This document shows positions 17,515 through 26,922 of a stretch of DNA of 64,000 bases, piece by piece. The translations under genes and the position numbers were made by a program. Each line of letters starts with the position of its first letter. Positions within the stretch are counted from its first letter, which is position 1. The notes beneath the pieces are model-generated. The model saw nothing but the letters and a program-made list of their open reading frames with translations, was not told the origin of the DNA and ran no database searches. The stretch comes from RGIG5612 sp045616165 (lineage in GTDB: Bacteria; Bacillota; Clostridia; Lachnospirales; Lachnospiraceae), in contig JAZLGF010000049.1 of assembly GCA_045616165.1 (NCBI GenBank), positions 8,778 through 72,777 of the forward strand, read 5' to 3'.

Positions 17515-18830
17515 AATCTAATTCCTGATGCTTTGAGTTCATCCATTCTATATAAACTTTTAATATCGACTAATACTTTTTCTTCATCTGAATTTTCAGT
17601 CTTAAATAATTCTTTTAACTTCATCATCGACATAGCCCTAAATTCATTATGTCCAACAGCAACTATAACGCAATCTGCTTTTGGTAAATTCTCAAAATCA
17701 ACTAAATCAACCCCATATTCATCCTTTGCAATTATAGCATCAGCCCATAAATCTGATACAATTGGAGTTATTTCATATTCTTTTAATCTATTAATAATAT
17801 CTATAACCTTACTATTCCTAGTATCTGGACAGTTTTCTTTAAAAGTAATGCCTAATATAACGACTACTGCTTTTTTTGGAGCCAAACCAGCTTCAATCAT
17901 TTCCTTAATAGCTACATCTGCAACATATGTGCCTATACTATCATTTACTTTTCGTCCATTCAGAATTATCTGACTATGATATCCAAGTTTTTCAGCTGCG
18001 CTGGTAAGATAATACGGATCAACTCCAATACAATGTCCTCCAACAAGCCCTGGTTTAAAGCCTAGTGCATTCCACTTCGTATTCATTCCATTAAGCACTT
18101 CTATCGTATCAATATTCATTTTGTCGCAAATCATTGCGACTTCATTCATGAATGCAATATTTATATCTCTCTGGCTATTTTCTACTACCTTAATAGCTTC
18201 TGCTGTTTTGATATTACTAACTGGAAAAGTTCCCGCTTTAATAATAATGTCATAAACTTTTTTAATTTCGTTTTTTGTTTCTTCATCAATCCCAGAAATG
18301 ACTTTAACAATATTAGGAAGTCTATGAACATAATCTCCCGGATTAATTCTTTCTGGAGAATATCCAATTCCCCAATCCTCACCACATTTTAATCCTGATT
18401 CTCTTTCAATTATAGGGATACATATATCTTCTGTTACTCCTGGATAAACTGTAGATTCAAAAACAACTATCGTTCCCGGTTGAATATTTTGACCAACTGT
18501 AATTGATGCTCCTTCTATTGGTCTAAGATCCGGAGTATTATCATCTTTTACTGGTGTTGGAACTGCAACAATTATAAATTTAGCTTCAGACAATTTTTCA
18601 GGATTATCAGTAAATTCAACTGTAGTATCTTTGATTGCTTCACCTACTTCTTTTGTAGAATCAATTCCATTTTTGTACTCTTCTATACGTCTTTTATTAA
18701 TGTCAAAACCAATAACCGATATATGTTTAGCAAATTCTACGGCAATTGGCATACCAACATACCCCAGACCTACTAACGCAAGCTTTGTTTTTCCATCAAT
18801 TAGACTTGTGTAAATTGAATCAAATTTCAT
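17502..18830 (-). CDS. wbpA: UDP-N-acetyl-D-glucosamine 6-dehydrogenase (WbpA-like)
   Basis: 442 residues of the UDP-glucose/UDP-HexNAc dehydrogenase family. The NAD-binding motif GLGYVGMP is at residues 21-28, the conserved SPERINPGD follows in the middle domain, and the catalytic cysteine lies in GGHCIGVDPYYL. The C-terminal UDP-binding domain includes ILGITFKENCPDTRNSK. It oxidises C6 of a UDP-N-acetyl-hexosamine to the uronic acid with two NAD. With the oxidoreductase, aminotransferase, acetyltransferase and epimerase around it, it fits step one of the UDP-ManNAc3NAcA pathway. It is 17 nt after the aminotransferase gene in the operon. Confidence 0.9.
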   Translation of the reverse strand: MKFDSIYTSLIDGKTKLALVGLGYVGMPIAVEFAKHISVIGFDINKRRIEEYKNGIDSTKEVGEAIKDTTVEFTDNPEKLSEAKFIIVAVPTPVKDDNTPDLRPIEGASITVGQNIQPGTIVVFESTVYPGVTEDICIPIIERESGLKCGEDWGIGYSPERINPGDYVHRLPNIVKVISGIDEETKNEIKKVYDIIIKAGTFPVSNIKTAEAIKVVENSQRDINIAFMNEVAMICDKMNIDTIEVLNGMNTKWNALGFKPGLVGGHCIGVDPYYLTSAAEKLGYHSQIILNGRKVNDSIGTYVADVAIKEMIEAGLAPKKAVVVILGITFKENCPDTRNSKVIDIINRLKEYEITPIVSDLWADAIIAKDEYGVDLVDFENLPKADCVIVAVGHNEFRAMSMMKLKELFKTENSDEEKVLVDIKSLYRMDELKASGIRFWRL

Positions 18831-18847
18831 TATTGTTTCCTCTCTAT

Positions 18848-19969
18848 CTATCCTAAAATTATTTTACATATCATATCTACAGTAACTTCATCTAAGTACG
18901 GATGCATTGGAAGACTTAAACATCTCCTTGTTGCTTCAATCGTATTTTTATATTTTTCATCTGATAATTTCATCCATTTGTATGCCTCCTGTTGATGTAA
19001 ACCTCGTGGATAATAAACCATTGAAGGGATATCTTGTGATTTTAATTTGGTTTGAATTGTGTTTCGTTCTTCTTCAGTTTTCAGTAATATCGTATATTGC
19101 GCCCAACTAGAATAAAATCCTTCTAAAACTGTTGGTGTTATATATTTTTCTTTCAATCTTTCGGTATACCAGTTTGCTACTTTATTCACTGCATCAAGTT
19201 CATAATCTACAAATGCTTTAAATTTTGGAAGTAATACAGCTGCTTGAATTGTATCCAATCTAGAATTTATTCCTATTTCTCGGTTATCATATTTATCTAA
19301 AGGGGATTTTCCCTGGGCCCTTAACGAGCGTAATCTTGCATCTACATACTCATCATCCGTAAAAATCGCCCCGCCATCTCCGTAACATCCCAAAGGCTTT
19401 GCCGGGAAAAAACTAGTTGTAGAAATATCTCCAAAAGAACATGCCTTTTTCCCTCTAATATTTCCACCAAATCCTTGCGCACCATCTTCTAATATTTTTA
19501 ATTTGTATTTTTTTGCTATTGGAAGAATATGGTCATAATCAGCTGGTTGTCCAAATAAATCTACGGGAATAATTACTTTTGGTGTTAATTTACCCTCTAA
19601 AATTGTTTTTTGTATTGTCTTTTCTAATGCTTCAGGTGACATATTAAATGTATTCAAATCTATATCTACAAGAACTGGAGTCCCTCCAAGAATTGAAGTC
19701 GTTCCAGCTGAAGCAAAATAAGTAAAATCAGATGTAAAAACCGCATCTCCTGGACCTATCCCCATTATCATAAGTGCTAACTGCAAAGCATCTGTTCCAT
19801 TTGCACATGAAATGCAATGCTTTCTGCCAACATATTCAGCAAGTTTTTTCTCTAATTCTGTAACTGGTTTTCCAAGAATAAATGAAGAATTCTGCATTAC
19901 TTCTTGAACACCCATATTAATTTCGTTTTTTAAAACTTCATATTGTTTTTTTAAATCTCTAAATTCCAT
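18848..19969 (-). CDS. wbpE: PLP-dependent 3-aminotransferase (WbpE-like, DegT/DnrJ/EryC1)
   Basis: 373 residues of the DegT family. The start MEFRDLKKQYEVLKNEI and NGTDALQLAL are typical, as is TSFFPAKPLGCYGDGGA, which holds the PLP-binding lysine. Closest in pattern to the WbpE/WlbC enzymes that put an amino group at C3 of a UDP-3-keto-uronic acid, using glutamate. It lies 13 nt after the acetyltransferase gene and before the 6-dehydrogenase. The context of five consecutive pathway genes supports this over other DegT roles. Confidence 0.85.
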   Translation of the reverse strand: MEFRDLKKQYEVLKNEINMGVQEVMQNSSFILGKPVTELEKKLAEYVGRKHCISCANGTDALQLALMIMGIGPGDAVFTSDFTYFASAGTTSILGGTPVLVDIDLNTFNMSPEALEKTIQKTILEGKLTPKVIIPVDLFGQPADYDHILPIAKKYKLKILEDGAQGFGGNIRGKKACSFGDISTTSFFPAKPLGCYGDGGAIFTDDEYVDARLRSLRAQGKSPLDKYDNREIGINSRLDTIQAAVLLPKFKAFVDYELDAVNKVANWYTERLKEKYITPTVLEGFYSSWAQYTILLKTEEERNTIQTKLKSQDIPSMVYYPRGLHQQEAYKWMKLSDEKYKNTIEATRRCLSLPMHPYLDEVTVDMICKIILG

Positions 19970-19982
19970 AAGACTATCCTCA

Positions 19983-20867
19983 TTATTTTTTTATAGGTTT
20001 TGCCGGATTCCCAACCATAACTTGCAATGACATTACATCATTAGTAACAACTGCTCCCATACCAATTATGGCACTTTTTCCTATATGCTTTCTGTTTTTT
20101 ATGATGGCATTTAGACCAATATATACGTTTTCTTCTAATTCAACAAATCCGCCAATAATAGATCCGCCTGTTATTTCCACATTCTTATGAAGATGAGAAT
20201 CATGTCCTATTAATACCTGTGAACTAATCTTTACAAAATCTTCAATAATTGTATTACCGGCTGAACCGCACGAAATATTTGTCAATGCTCCAACTTCAAC
20301 ATTATTTCCTATGCTAACTTTCCCTAACGTTGGTATGCGAAATTTATTGCCATTTTCATCTTCCGCCATCGTAAAACCATTGGTTCCTATTGTGCAATTT
20401 TCACCGGCAATAAAATTGTCGCCAATTAAAGAATTTTTAATAATGGCTCCTGATTTTATTAACGAATTTTTTCCTATTTTGACATTATGACCAATATATA
20501 CTCCTGGTTCAATAACTGTATTTTTTCCTATGATAACATTTTCTCCTATGTAATATCCTTCTTTAAAGCTTATCGTTTTAACACTATCTGCTTTTGCTTT
20601 CTTTGATTCTAACGTGGAAGTTATTTTTGCATACTCCAATTGTGGATTACATACACGAACAATAATATTATTTTCTTCAACAGAAGGCATTACATCTATG
20701 TTGTTTTCTAAAATAATAATTACATCTTTTGAATTTTTTAGATTTATTAATAGATGTTCAACTTTTTTAGTAATATAAATAATACTCTTATTCTTAGGAT
20801 TTCCAGCATATGAAATTGTATATTCGCTTAAATCCAATTTATATAATTCACAATTATCAAGATACAC
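19983..20867 (-). CDS. wbpD: Sugar N-acetyltransferase with left-handed beta-helix (WbpD-like)
   Basis: 294 residues. Residues from ~105 on are hexapeptide repeats ([LIV]-G-x4), for example IGENVIIGKNTVIEPGVYIG and IGDNFIAGENCTIGTNGF, forming a left-handed beta-helix for acetyl-CoA. The N-terminal ~100 residues are an extra domain, making it closer to LpxD in size than to the ~190-residue WbpD of Pseudomonas. The C-terminus ends GMGAVVTNDVM...GNPAKPIKK, the usual cap. Between the WbpB-like oxidoreductase and the WbpE-like aminotransferase it most likely acetylates the new 3-amino group. Confidence 0.8.
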   Translation of the reverse strand: MYLDNCELYKLDLSEYTISYAGNPKNKSIIYITKKVEHLLINLKNSKDVIIILENNIDVMPSVEENNIIVRVCNPQLEYAKITSTLESKKAKADSVKTISFKEGYYIGENVIIGKNTVIEPGVYIGHNVKIGKNSLIKSGAIIKNSLIGDNFIAGENCTIGTNGFTMAEDENGNKFRIPTLGKVSIGNNVEVGALTNISCGSAGNTIIEDFVKISSQVLIGHDSHLHKNVEITGGSIIGGFVELEENVYIGLNAIIKNRKHIGKSAIIGMGAVVTNDVMSLQVMVGNPAKPIKK

Positions 20868-20877
20868 CTCAGCACCT

Positions 20878-21960
20878 CTACTTTTCTAAAAATTGTCCAA
20901 CAAAATCCGTTGATTTGACATCTTTAATCGGTAATTTTACTGGCGCACCTATAGAAGCTGATTTATAAATTGCCAATATCATTTCCACAGCATTTCTTCC
21001 AGCAATGGCATCAACATATGGTATTCTATCATTTTCTATAGCATCAATCATATCTGTATATAAACTTGTATGTCCATTCCCATAGATATTACTTGTTGCT
21101 TCTTGCAAACCTTTATTTTTTTGATCTGAATCACTCTCGTCAGCAAAATCCCATACATCTATATTGTTTGTAGAAGTTCCTCCAATTTTTACAGTTCCTT
21201 TTTCTCCAAAAACATACAATGTTTCCTCTAAATTCTTTGGATAAACATTAACCGTTCCTTCTATTGTACCAATTGTACCATTTTTAAATTTAACAACAGC
21301 CATCCCTATATCTTCGCATTCAAGATACTCATGAAACTGTTGTTTGGTCACTCCATAAACCTCCTCAACGTTATCACCCATCATCCATCTTAGAAGATCT
21401 ATTCCATGAATGCATTGATTAAACAAACAGCCTCCATCTTGCGCCCACGTTCCTCTCCAAGATGCTTGATTATAGTAATCTTGGCCTCTGTTCCATCGAA
21501 CATTTATTGACCCGTGTGATAACTTTCCAAAACGTCCCGATTCCAAAGCCTTCCTCAGTTCCTGAATCGCTGCATTAAATCTGTTTTGATGGCAAGCAGA
21601 AACTTTTACTCCTTTTTCTTTAGCTTTCCTTACTATCTCATCAGCATCTGACATGCTCATCGCCATTGGTTTTTCAATAATTACATTTATTCCTTTATCG
21701 ATACAATACAACGCAATTTTAGCATGAACTCCACTTTCTGTTGCAATAGCAATAAGTTGGATTTCCGGATGTTCTTCAATCATTTTTTCATAATTTGTAT
21801 ATCTTTCGATGCTATCGTTATCCAATCCATGTTTTTTAAGCAGTTTTTCCATTGCTTCTGGTAAAATATCACATACTGAAACTAAATTAACATGATTATT
21901 TAAAGCAGCCTTTATATGATTAGTTGCAATTCTTCCGCATCCTATAAGTGCATAATTCAT
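20878..21960 (-). CDS. wbpB: NAD-dependent sugar oxidoreductase (WbpB/WlbA-like)
   Basis: 360 residues of the Gfo/Idh/MocA family. Rossmann motif MNYALIGCGRIATNHIKAA, the signature VIIEKPMAMSMSDAD with the EKP motif, and a C-terminal alpha/beta dimer domain (SWRGTWAQDGGCLFNQCIHG). WbpB-type enzymes oxidise C3 of UDP-GlcNAcA and regenerate NADH with 2-oxoglutarate, working hand in hand with the WbpE aminotransferase. It is the first gene of the five-gene pathway block, 10 nt before the acetyltransferase. The block order, B-D-E-A-I, is complete. Confidence 0.87.
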   Translation of the reverse strand: MNYALIGCGRIATNHIKAALNNHVNLVSVCDILPEAMEKLLKKHGLDNDSIERYTNYEKMIEEHPEIQLIAIATESGVHAKIALYCIDKGINVIIEKPMAMSMSDADEIVRKAKEKGVKVSACHQNRFNAAIQELRKALESGRFGKLSHGSINVRWNRGQDYYNQASWRGTWAQDGGCLFNQCIHGIDLLRWMMGDNVEEVYGVTKQQFHEYLECEDIGMAVVKFKNGTIGTIEGTVNVYPKNLEETLYVFGEKGTVKIGGTSTNNIDVWDFADESDSDQKNKGLQEATSNIYGNGHTSLYTDMIDAIENDRIPYVDAIAGRNAVEMILAIYKSASIGAPVKLPIKDVKSTDFVGQFLEK

Positions 21961-22006
21961 TTATTCTTACCTCTTTTTACATCTATATTATTTAGTTTTT
22001 TGTTCA

Positions 22007-23266
22007 CTAATTATCTATTATATTAATTAATTGAACTGTTAAATTTTTAAAATCATAAGCCTCTGCAGCTTTTTTTGCATTATTACAATATTCTTCATAT
22101 TCATTTTGTGGTAATAAATAAAATCGTTCTATTTCTTTTGCAATAGTTTCAGGCTTATTATTTTCAGCTTCCTTGCCAGCATGAAACTTAATAATTGGAT
22201 TATGATTTGCATGTGAATCTCTTAAAATTGGCTTACATGCTGCAAAATAATCAAACATCTTATTTTTACTCGTACCATATTTGCTTATTTGTTCATTTCC
22301 GCCTTGTATTATATTTAAATCTGCTTTTGATACTATATAAGGAATATATTTTTTTTCAACATATCCTTTATATTTAACATTACTGATTCCTTCATTTTCA
22401 ATCCTATTTTTTAATGACGTAACTTCATCTCCACTTCCCCATATAAGAATTTTTATTTCTGGGTTGGTTATTTTTTTTGCAATATCAATCAGTGCATCAA
22501 CATTATTAGCTTTTCTAATCGTTCCAGTATATACAACATTAAAATTCTTTGAATTCTCCAAATCTTCGTCTTTGATTTGAAATTTCTTTTTGTTTGAATT
22601 AAACAATTCTAAATCTACACCATTGTTTATATAATAAATTTTTTCTAAATCTATAGGCCCTTCGTTCTGAATATCCCATCCTTTATCTATAATATAATCT
22701 TTTCCCCCTTCCATTGTAAAAATTATTTTATCGGCCTTTTTATAAATGTTTTTTTCAAATTTATATAATAGCCACATTGCTACTGATTTTTTTTTCAAAA
22801 TATTAAAAGCGACAAAGCTCTCTGGCCAAAGGTCACGTACCTCACAAACACACTTTACTTTATATTTTTTGGCTAATTGAATCCCCGCAATCAATGTTAG
22901 TGGATGAACAGAAGATGCTAATATGACATCTGGTTTTCCATTTTTTTTAGAATATTCTAACGCCGCTTTCTTAACGTTTTTGTAAAAATCAAACATATTC
23001 AAAACACGCTGTTTGCCATTACCTTTGTATATCCTAGTTTTTATATACACAAACGGAGTGTTAATTTCTTCTGCTTTTTTTTCTATCCACAAATCTTCTG
23101 TTTCAAAGTATCTTTGTTGTGTATTACTATTTTTTATATTTGCGCAAAAAATGATAGGAGCATATCCTTCCTGGTTAAGGTATTTTGCAAAATAATAATG
23201 TCTTCCACCTTTATTAAACAACATGTGGCTAGCATAATGATTCATTATCCATATAGTTTTAGCCAT
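22007..23266 (-). CDS. GT4-family glycosyltransferase (WbuB-like)
   Basis: 419 residues. The start TIWIMNHYASHMLFNKGGRH and the CEVRDLWPESFVAFNIL segment are typical of WbuB-type GT4 enzymes that add N-acetyl amino sugars such as FucNAc. The C-terminal donor domain has VYTGTIRKANNVDALID and KYGTSKNKMFDYFAACKPIL. A GT-B, retaining, cytoplasmic-membrane-face enzyme is expected. It lies directly upstream of the UDP-ManNAc3NAcA genes. Acceptor and donor cannot be assigned. Confidence 0.85.
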   Translation of the reverse strand: MAKTIWIMNHYASHMLFNKGGRHYYFAKYLNQEGYAPIIFCANIKNSNTQQRYFETEDLWIEKKAEEINTPFVYIKTRIYKGNGKQRVLNMFDFYKNVKKAALEYSKKNGKPDVILASSVHPLTLIAGIQLAKKYKVKCVCEVRDLWPESFVAFNILKKKSVAMWLLYKFEKNIYKKADKIIFTMEGGKDYIIDKGWDIQNEGPIDLEKIYYINNGVDLELFNSNKKKFQIKDEDLENSKNFNVVYTGTIRKANNVDALIDIAKKITNPEIKILIWGSGDEVTSLKNRIENEGISNVKYKGYVEKKYIPYIVSKADLNIIQGGNEQISKYGTSKNKMFDYFAACKPILRDSHANHNPIIKFHAGKEAENNKPETIAKEIERFYLLPQNEYEEYCNNAKKAAEAYDFKNLTVQLINIIDN

Positions 23267-23431
23267 TATTCATTTCCTCATTTCTTTACAGTTTTTATTT
23301 CGTTATATTTCATTATATATATGCAATCTTCATAATGTCCTATATTTTTTATTTTTTAATAAATATAATTAGCTTTTTAAGTTTAATTACATTTTTAAGT
23401 TTTTAAAAAAGTATAAAACCATATTGTTTTT

Positions 23432-24709
23432 TTACTCAAAACAGGCTTTAATTACAGAAATAATTATATCTTGTTTGTCAATTGTCATCTTATTATCGCT
23501 AGGCAAACAACATCCCCTTGCAAATATGTCTGCACCAATATCGTTTACTCCACCTTCAATATACGCATTGGTTCTGCAACGCAACGTACCTTCTCTTCCA
23601 ATAACTTCATGCATCCTATACATTGGTTGCATGTGCATTGGTTTCCAAATAGGTCTACCTTCTGCATTTATTCTTGCAATTGCTTCAAGAATTTCTGTAG
23701 GACAAGTTTTATCCGCTTCTTTAATATAACTTACCTTATTGTCATCACGTACTTGTTTACAAAGATAATCTTTATCAATAATTAATGCCGATAGCCAATA
23801 GTTTGGTTCTGTTCCACTTGTAATTGGATTCATCTTGATTGGTAAATCTTTTAGCCCTTCTTTATATCTTTCGTATATTGCTTTCTTTTGTGCGATATGT
23901 TCTTCTAGATGAAGATACTGACCTCTTATTACTCCAGCAATAACGTTACTCATTCTATAATTATATCCCACTTCTTCATGCTGATACCATGCAGCATCTT
24001 CTCTTGCTTGAGTGCTCCACTTTCTTGCTTTGTTTGCTACGTCAATATCATTTGTTAGAAGACATCCTCCTGCGGAGCCAGTGATAATCTTGTTACCATT
24101 AAAAGATATCGCACTATAATCTCCAAAAGAACCGCATTGTTTACCGTTTACTGTAGCTCCCATTGCTTCTGCGGCATCTTCGATAAGCAATGCTCCGTGT
24201 TTTTCGCAAATCTTTTTTATCTCTTCAACTTTTCCAGGAAAGCCATAAAGTTCTGCATATACTACTAGTTTTACTTCTGGATATAATTCAAAAGCTTTTT
24301 CTAAAGCAATTGGATCCATGTTCCAACTTTCTGCTTCTGTATCAATAAATATTGGAATACCACCTTCATATACAACTGGATTCAAAGTTGCGTCAAAAGT
24401 CATATCTGAACAAAAAACTCTTTTTCCTTCTAACGCTCCATGGCTTATTTCTGGTTTCCCGTATAATTTTTCTCCAGCAAACTTACAACAAATATGTAGT
24501 GCTGCTGTACAACAAGAAAGAGCAACTGCATATTTCATTTCTGCCTTTTTTGCCGCAATTTTTTCAACTTCGTTTATATTTTCACCAAATGTGCTCATCC
24601 AATTGGTTTCATAGGCTTGTTTAATAAACTCTAATTCTTCTCCATGCATTGTCGGACTTGAAAGCCACACTTTGTTTTTGAAAGGTTCAACGCTTAATCT
24701 TTTAAACAT
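23432..24709 (-). CDS. DegT/DnrJ/EryC1 sugar aminotransferase
   Basis: 425 residues, longer than the usual ~370-390, with an insert near residues 250-350. PLP motifs: SCCTAALHICC (cofactor phosphate region), LLIEDAAEAMGA and AISFNGNKIITGSAGG with the lysine that forms the Schiff base. Members aminate 4-keto or 3-keto nucleotide sugars. It resembles PglE/WlbC-type proteins of bacillosamine routes; the 4,6-dehydratase at 43773 could supply its substrate. The ATG lies inside the last codons of the small membrane protein gene (16-nt overlap), so coupling is likely. A promoter or other feature in the 165-nt gap downstream is not evident. Confidence 0.82.
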   Translation of the reverse strand: MFKRLSVEPFKNKVWLSSPTMHGEELEFIKQAYETNWMSTFGENINEVEKIAAKKAEMKYAVALSCCTAALHICCKFAGEKLYGKPEISHGALEGKRVFCSDMTFDATLNPVVYEGGIPIFIDTEAESWNMDPIALEKAFELYPEVKLVVYAELYGFPGKVEEIKKICEKHGALLIEDAAEAMGATVNGKQCGSFGDYSAISFNGNKIITGSAGGCLLTNDIDVANKARKWSTQAREDAAWYQHEEVGYNYRMSNVIAGVIRGQYLHLEEHIAQKKAIYERYKEGLKDLPIKMNPITSGTEPNYWLSALIIDKDYLCKQVRDDNKVSYIKEADKTCPTEILEAIARINAEGRPIWKPMHMQPMYRMHEVIGREGTLRCRTNAYIEGGVNDIGADIFARGCCLPSDNKMTIDKQDIIISVIKACFE

Positions 24710-24951
24710 TTAATTTCTCCCTGTTCTATACTATTCGATTTTTTATTTTTAGTTACAACATAAATTGTCCCAATAACTATCGCAGCAAATATTATTCCTA
24801 ATACTGCCCCTATTAATCCATAAATAAAAACTTTTTCACATAGACCAGTTATTAATCCTCCTAGTACAAGGCCTATTAATAGTCCCCACCAGCATTTAAT
24901 AACGGCTTTAAGTATTTCTATGATTCTTACTTCTGTATATTCTTTTTTCAT
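24694..24951 (-). CDS. Small membrane protein with two transmembrane helices
   Basis: 85 residues: a short cytosolic start (KKEYTEVRIIEILKAVIK), two hydrophobic segments (about 20-36 and 45-66) joined by a short glycine-rich turn, and a charged tail (TKNKKSNSIEQGE). Layout and locus recall a cut-down Wzz/chain-length protein, but no Wzz motif is present, so this is only a guess. It sits 12 nt after a GT2 gene and overlaps the aminotransferase, so it is translated within the operon. Confidence 0.6.
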   Translation of the reverse strand: MKKEYTEVRIIEILKAVIKCWWGLLIGLVLGGLITGLCEKVFIYGLIGAVLGIIFAAIVIGTIYVVTKNKKSNSIEQGEIKCLKD

Positions 24952-24963
24952 TTATCTATCCTT

Positions 24964-25977
24964 CTAAAACTCGTAGTTTCTTATCTTGCAATATGCTCTA
25001 TAAATATTTAATGTATTGTTCGCTGAATTATATTTTTTTTGTTTTATTGCTCTTATTAATTTTTTATCCAAGTTTCCCATTTTTTCATCTTCATAATTTC
25101 CTAAAGCACTTATAACCTCATTAGAATTAACAAGCTCGTCAAAATATTTTTTTGTAAAAGTTTTATTTATAAATTCATTTTTAAAGCATTCGTTTAAGTA
25201 TAATAACGTTTGTGAATTTAATTGTTCTTTATAATTTGTTATTTTCTCTATGTCTGGTATACTTTCAATTGATTTAATTAAGGCTTTTGCCTGTTGCCAT
25301 AAATTCTCTTTATAGTTATTCATTACCGATGTAGCGTTATATCTATAATAATATTTATATTCATCAATAATTTTTATATTAATGCAATTAATTGCCATCG
25401 CTATTGTTGAAGGTTGATCTTCTCCCCAACAAGCTTCTTCAGTGCAATATGTTGCTATTTTTTTTACAATTTCTGTTTTAATTAATTTTCCTGGTCTTGA
25501 GTTTGCTATGATTTTGTTATAGCTTCCTTTATCAGAAATAATCCTTTCTTCTAAATCTTTAGCTTTATAAAGTCCTGGTTCAATATGATTTATTAATTGT
25601 TTATAACTATTATCGTTGTCTATATAACGTGTAAAATTCATGCATACCATTTCGGCATCATAAATATTATTTACTAAGGTTTCAATATAATCAAAATCTA
25701 CAAAGTCATCACTATCAATAAAGCTGATATATTCTCCTGTTACTTTTTCTAGTCCTGCTTTCCATGCAGAAACTTGCCCTCCATTTTCTTTATGGATAGT
25801 AATAATACGGTTATCTTCTTTTGCTAGCTTCTCGCAAAGTTCTCCTGAATTATCTACTGAGCCATCATTAACAAGAATTACTTCTAAATCCTTATAAGTT
25901 TGACCTATTACAGATTTAACGCATTCTTCAAGATATTTTTCAGTATTATAAACTGGTATTATTACTGATACTTTCAT
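24964..25977 (-). CDS. GT2-family glycosyltransferase
   Basis: 337 residues. The GT-A domain begins KVSVIIPVYNTEKYLEECVK and includes LVNDGSVDNSG (nucleotide-binding aspartate), NGGQVSAWKAGLEKVTGEYI and the metal-binding FIDSDDFVDFDYIE. The remaining ~200 residues are a variable acceptor domain without further motifs. It transfers one sugar to a lipid-linked intermediate on the cytoplasmic face. Its ATG overlaps the stop of the preceding GT2 by one base, indicating coupled translation. Confidence 0.87.
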   Translation of the reverse strand: MKVSVIIPVYNTEKYLEECVKSVIGQTYKDLEVILVNDGSVDNSGELCEKLAKEDNRIITIHKENGGQVSAWKAGLEKVTGEYISFIDSDDFVDFDYIETLVNNIYDAEMVCMNFTRYIDNDNSYKQLINHIEPGLYKAKDLEERIISDKGSYNKIIANSRPGKLIKTEIVKKIATYCTEEACWGEDQPSTIAMAINCINIKIIDEYKYYYRYNATSVMNNYKENLWQQAKALIKSIESIPDIEKITNYKEQLNSQTLLYLNECFKNEFINKTFTKKYFDELVNSNEVISALGNYEDEKMGNLDKKLIRAIKQKKYNSANNTLNIYRAYCKIRNYEF

Positions 25978-26921
25978 TATTGCTTTCTAAATACCTTTTC
26001 AGCTATCTTTGGCATTGTTGCTATTAATGTGCCATACATTTTGCTTGTAAGTTTATATGAACTTTTATAGTAATTTTTAATATTGTCTTTTATTCTCTTT
26101 CTTAATTCTTGTTTTATAGTCTCGTCGTCAAATCCACTTTCACTTATCTGTTTATAAAAAGATATTGTATGTCTTGTTTCTCTATTTTTTATTAATGGCA
26201 CTAATTCTGGATATTTATCCTTTATATCTTTTATTACCATTTCTGATACAGTAAAGAATTGCATCCTGTTCTTATTAAACTTGGTTTTTGTAATGCTTTC
26301 TTCATTAGTTCTATAGTAATAAAGTGGCAAGTTACATGCTGTTATATTTTTAGCTCTAAGTATTACTTTATAAATTGTGGCAAAGTCTTCATATATAAGT
26401 CCTTCTGGAAATTCTATACTATCAAATAATTCTCTCTTAAATAATTTTGCGCATGCTGATGTATTTAATTTTTGTTCTGCAAATATTTGCTTAAGTGCTT
26501 CTTTTGAACTAAAGTTTTCTGTTGTTAAATCTTTTTTTGTTCCAAACTCATTTTTATTATCTATTATTTGACATACGCTTATATCACTCTCATTTTTTTC
26601 TAAAATATCTATTAAAATTTCGAGTGTTTTTTTATCAATATAATCATCTGAATCAATAAAGAATATATACTTTCCTTTAGCAACTTTTATTCCAGCATTC
26701 CTTGCAGAAGAAAGTCCTCCGTTTTCTTTATGAATCACTGTGATATTATTATTTTTTTTTGCATAGTCATCACATATTGAAGAACTTAAATCCGTTGACC
26801 CATCATCAACAACTATTATCTCTATATTCTTATATGTTTGTTCCAATATGCTTTCTAAACACTTAGATAAATAAAACTCTACATTAAATACCGGAACAAC
26901 TATGCTAATTAAATCATTCAT
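25977..26921 (-). CDS. GT2-family glycosyltransferase
   Basis: 314 residues, paralogous to its neighbour at 24964. Motifs: ISIVVPVFNVEFYLSKCLES, VDDGSTDLSSSICDDYAKK, ENGGLSSARNAGIKVAKG and FIDSDDYIDKK, followed by the CxxKLF-type region (SACAKLFKRELFDSIEFPEG crosses it) typical of EpsJ/CpsI-like enzymes. It starts 1 nt after the stop of the polymerase gene. Donor unknown; two successive GT2 enzymes suggest at least two inverting linkages in this repeat unit. Confidence 0.87.
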   Translation of the reverse strand: MNDLISIVVPVFNVEFYLSKCLESILEQTYKNIEIIVVDDGSTDLSSSICDDYAKKNNNITVIHKENGGLSSARNAGIKVAKGKYIFFIDSDDYIDKKTLEILIDILEKNESDISVCQIIDNKNEFGTKKDLTTENFSSKEALKQIFAEQKLNTSACAKLFKRELFDSIEFPEGLIYEDFATIYKVILRAKNITACNLPLYYYRTNEESITKTKFNKNRMQFFTVSEMVIKDIKDKYPELVPLIKNRETRHTISFYKQISESGFDDETIKQELRKRIKDNIKNYYKSSYKLTSKMYGTLIATMPKIAEKVFRKQ

Positions 26922-26922
26922 A

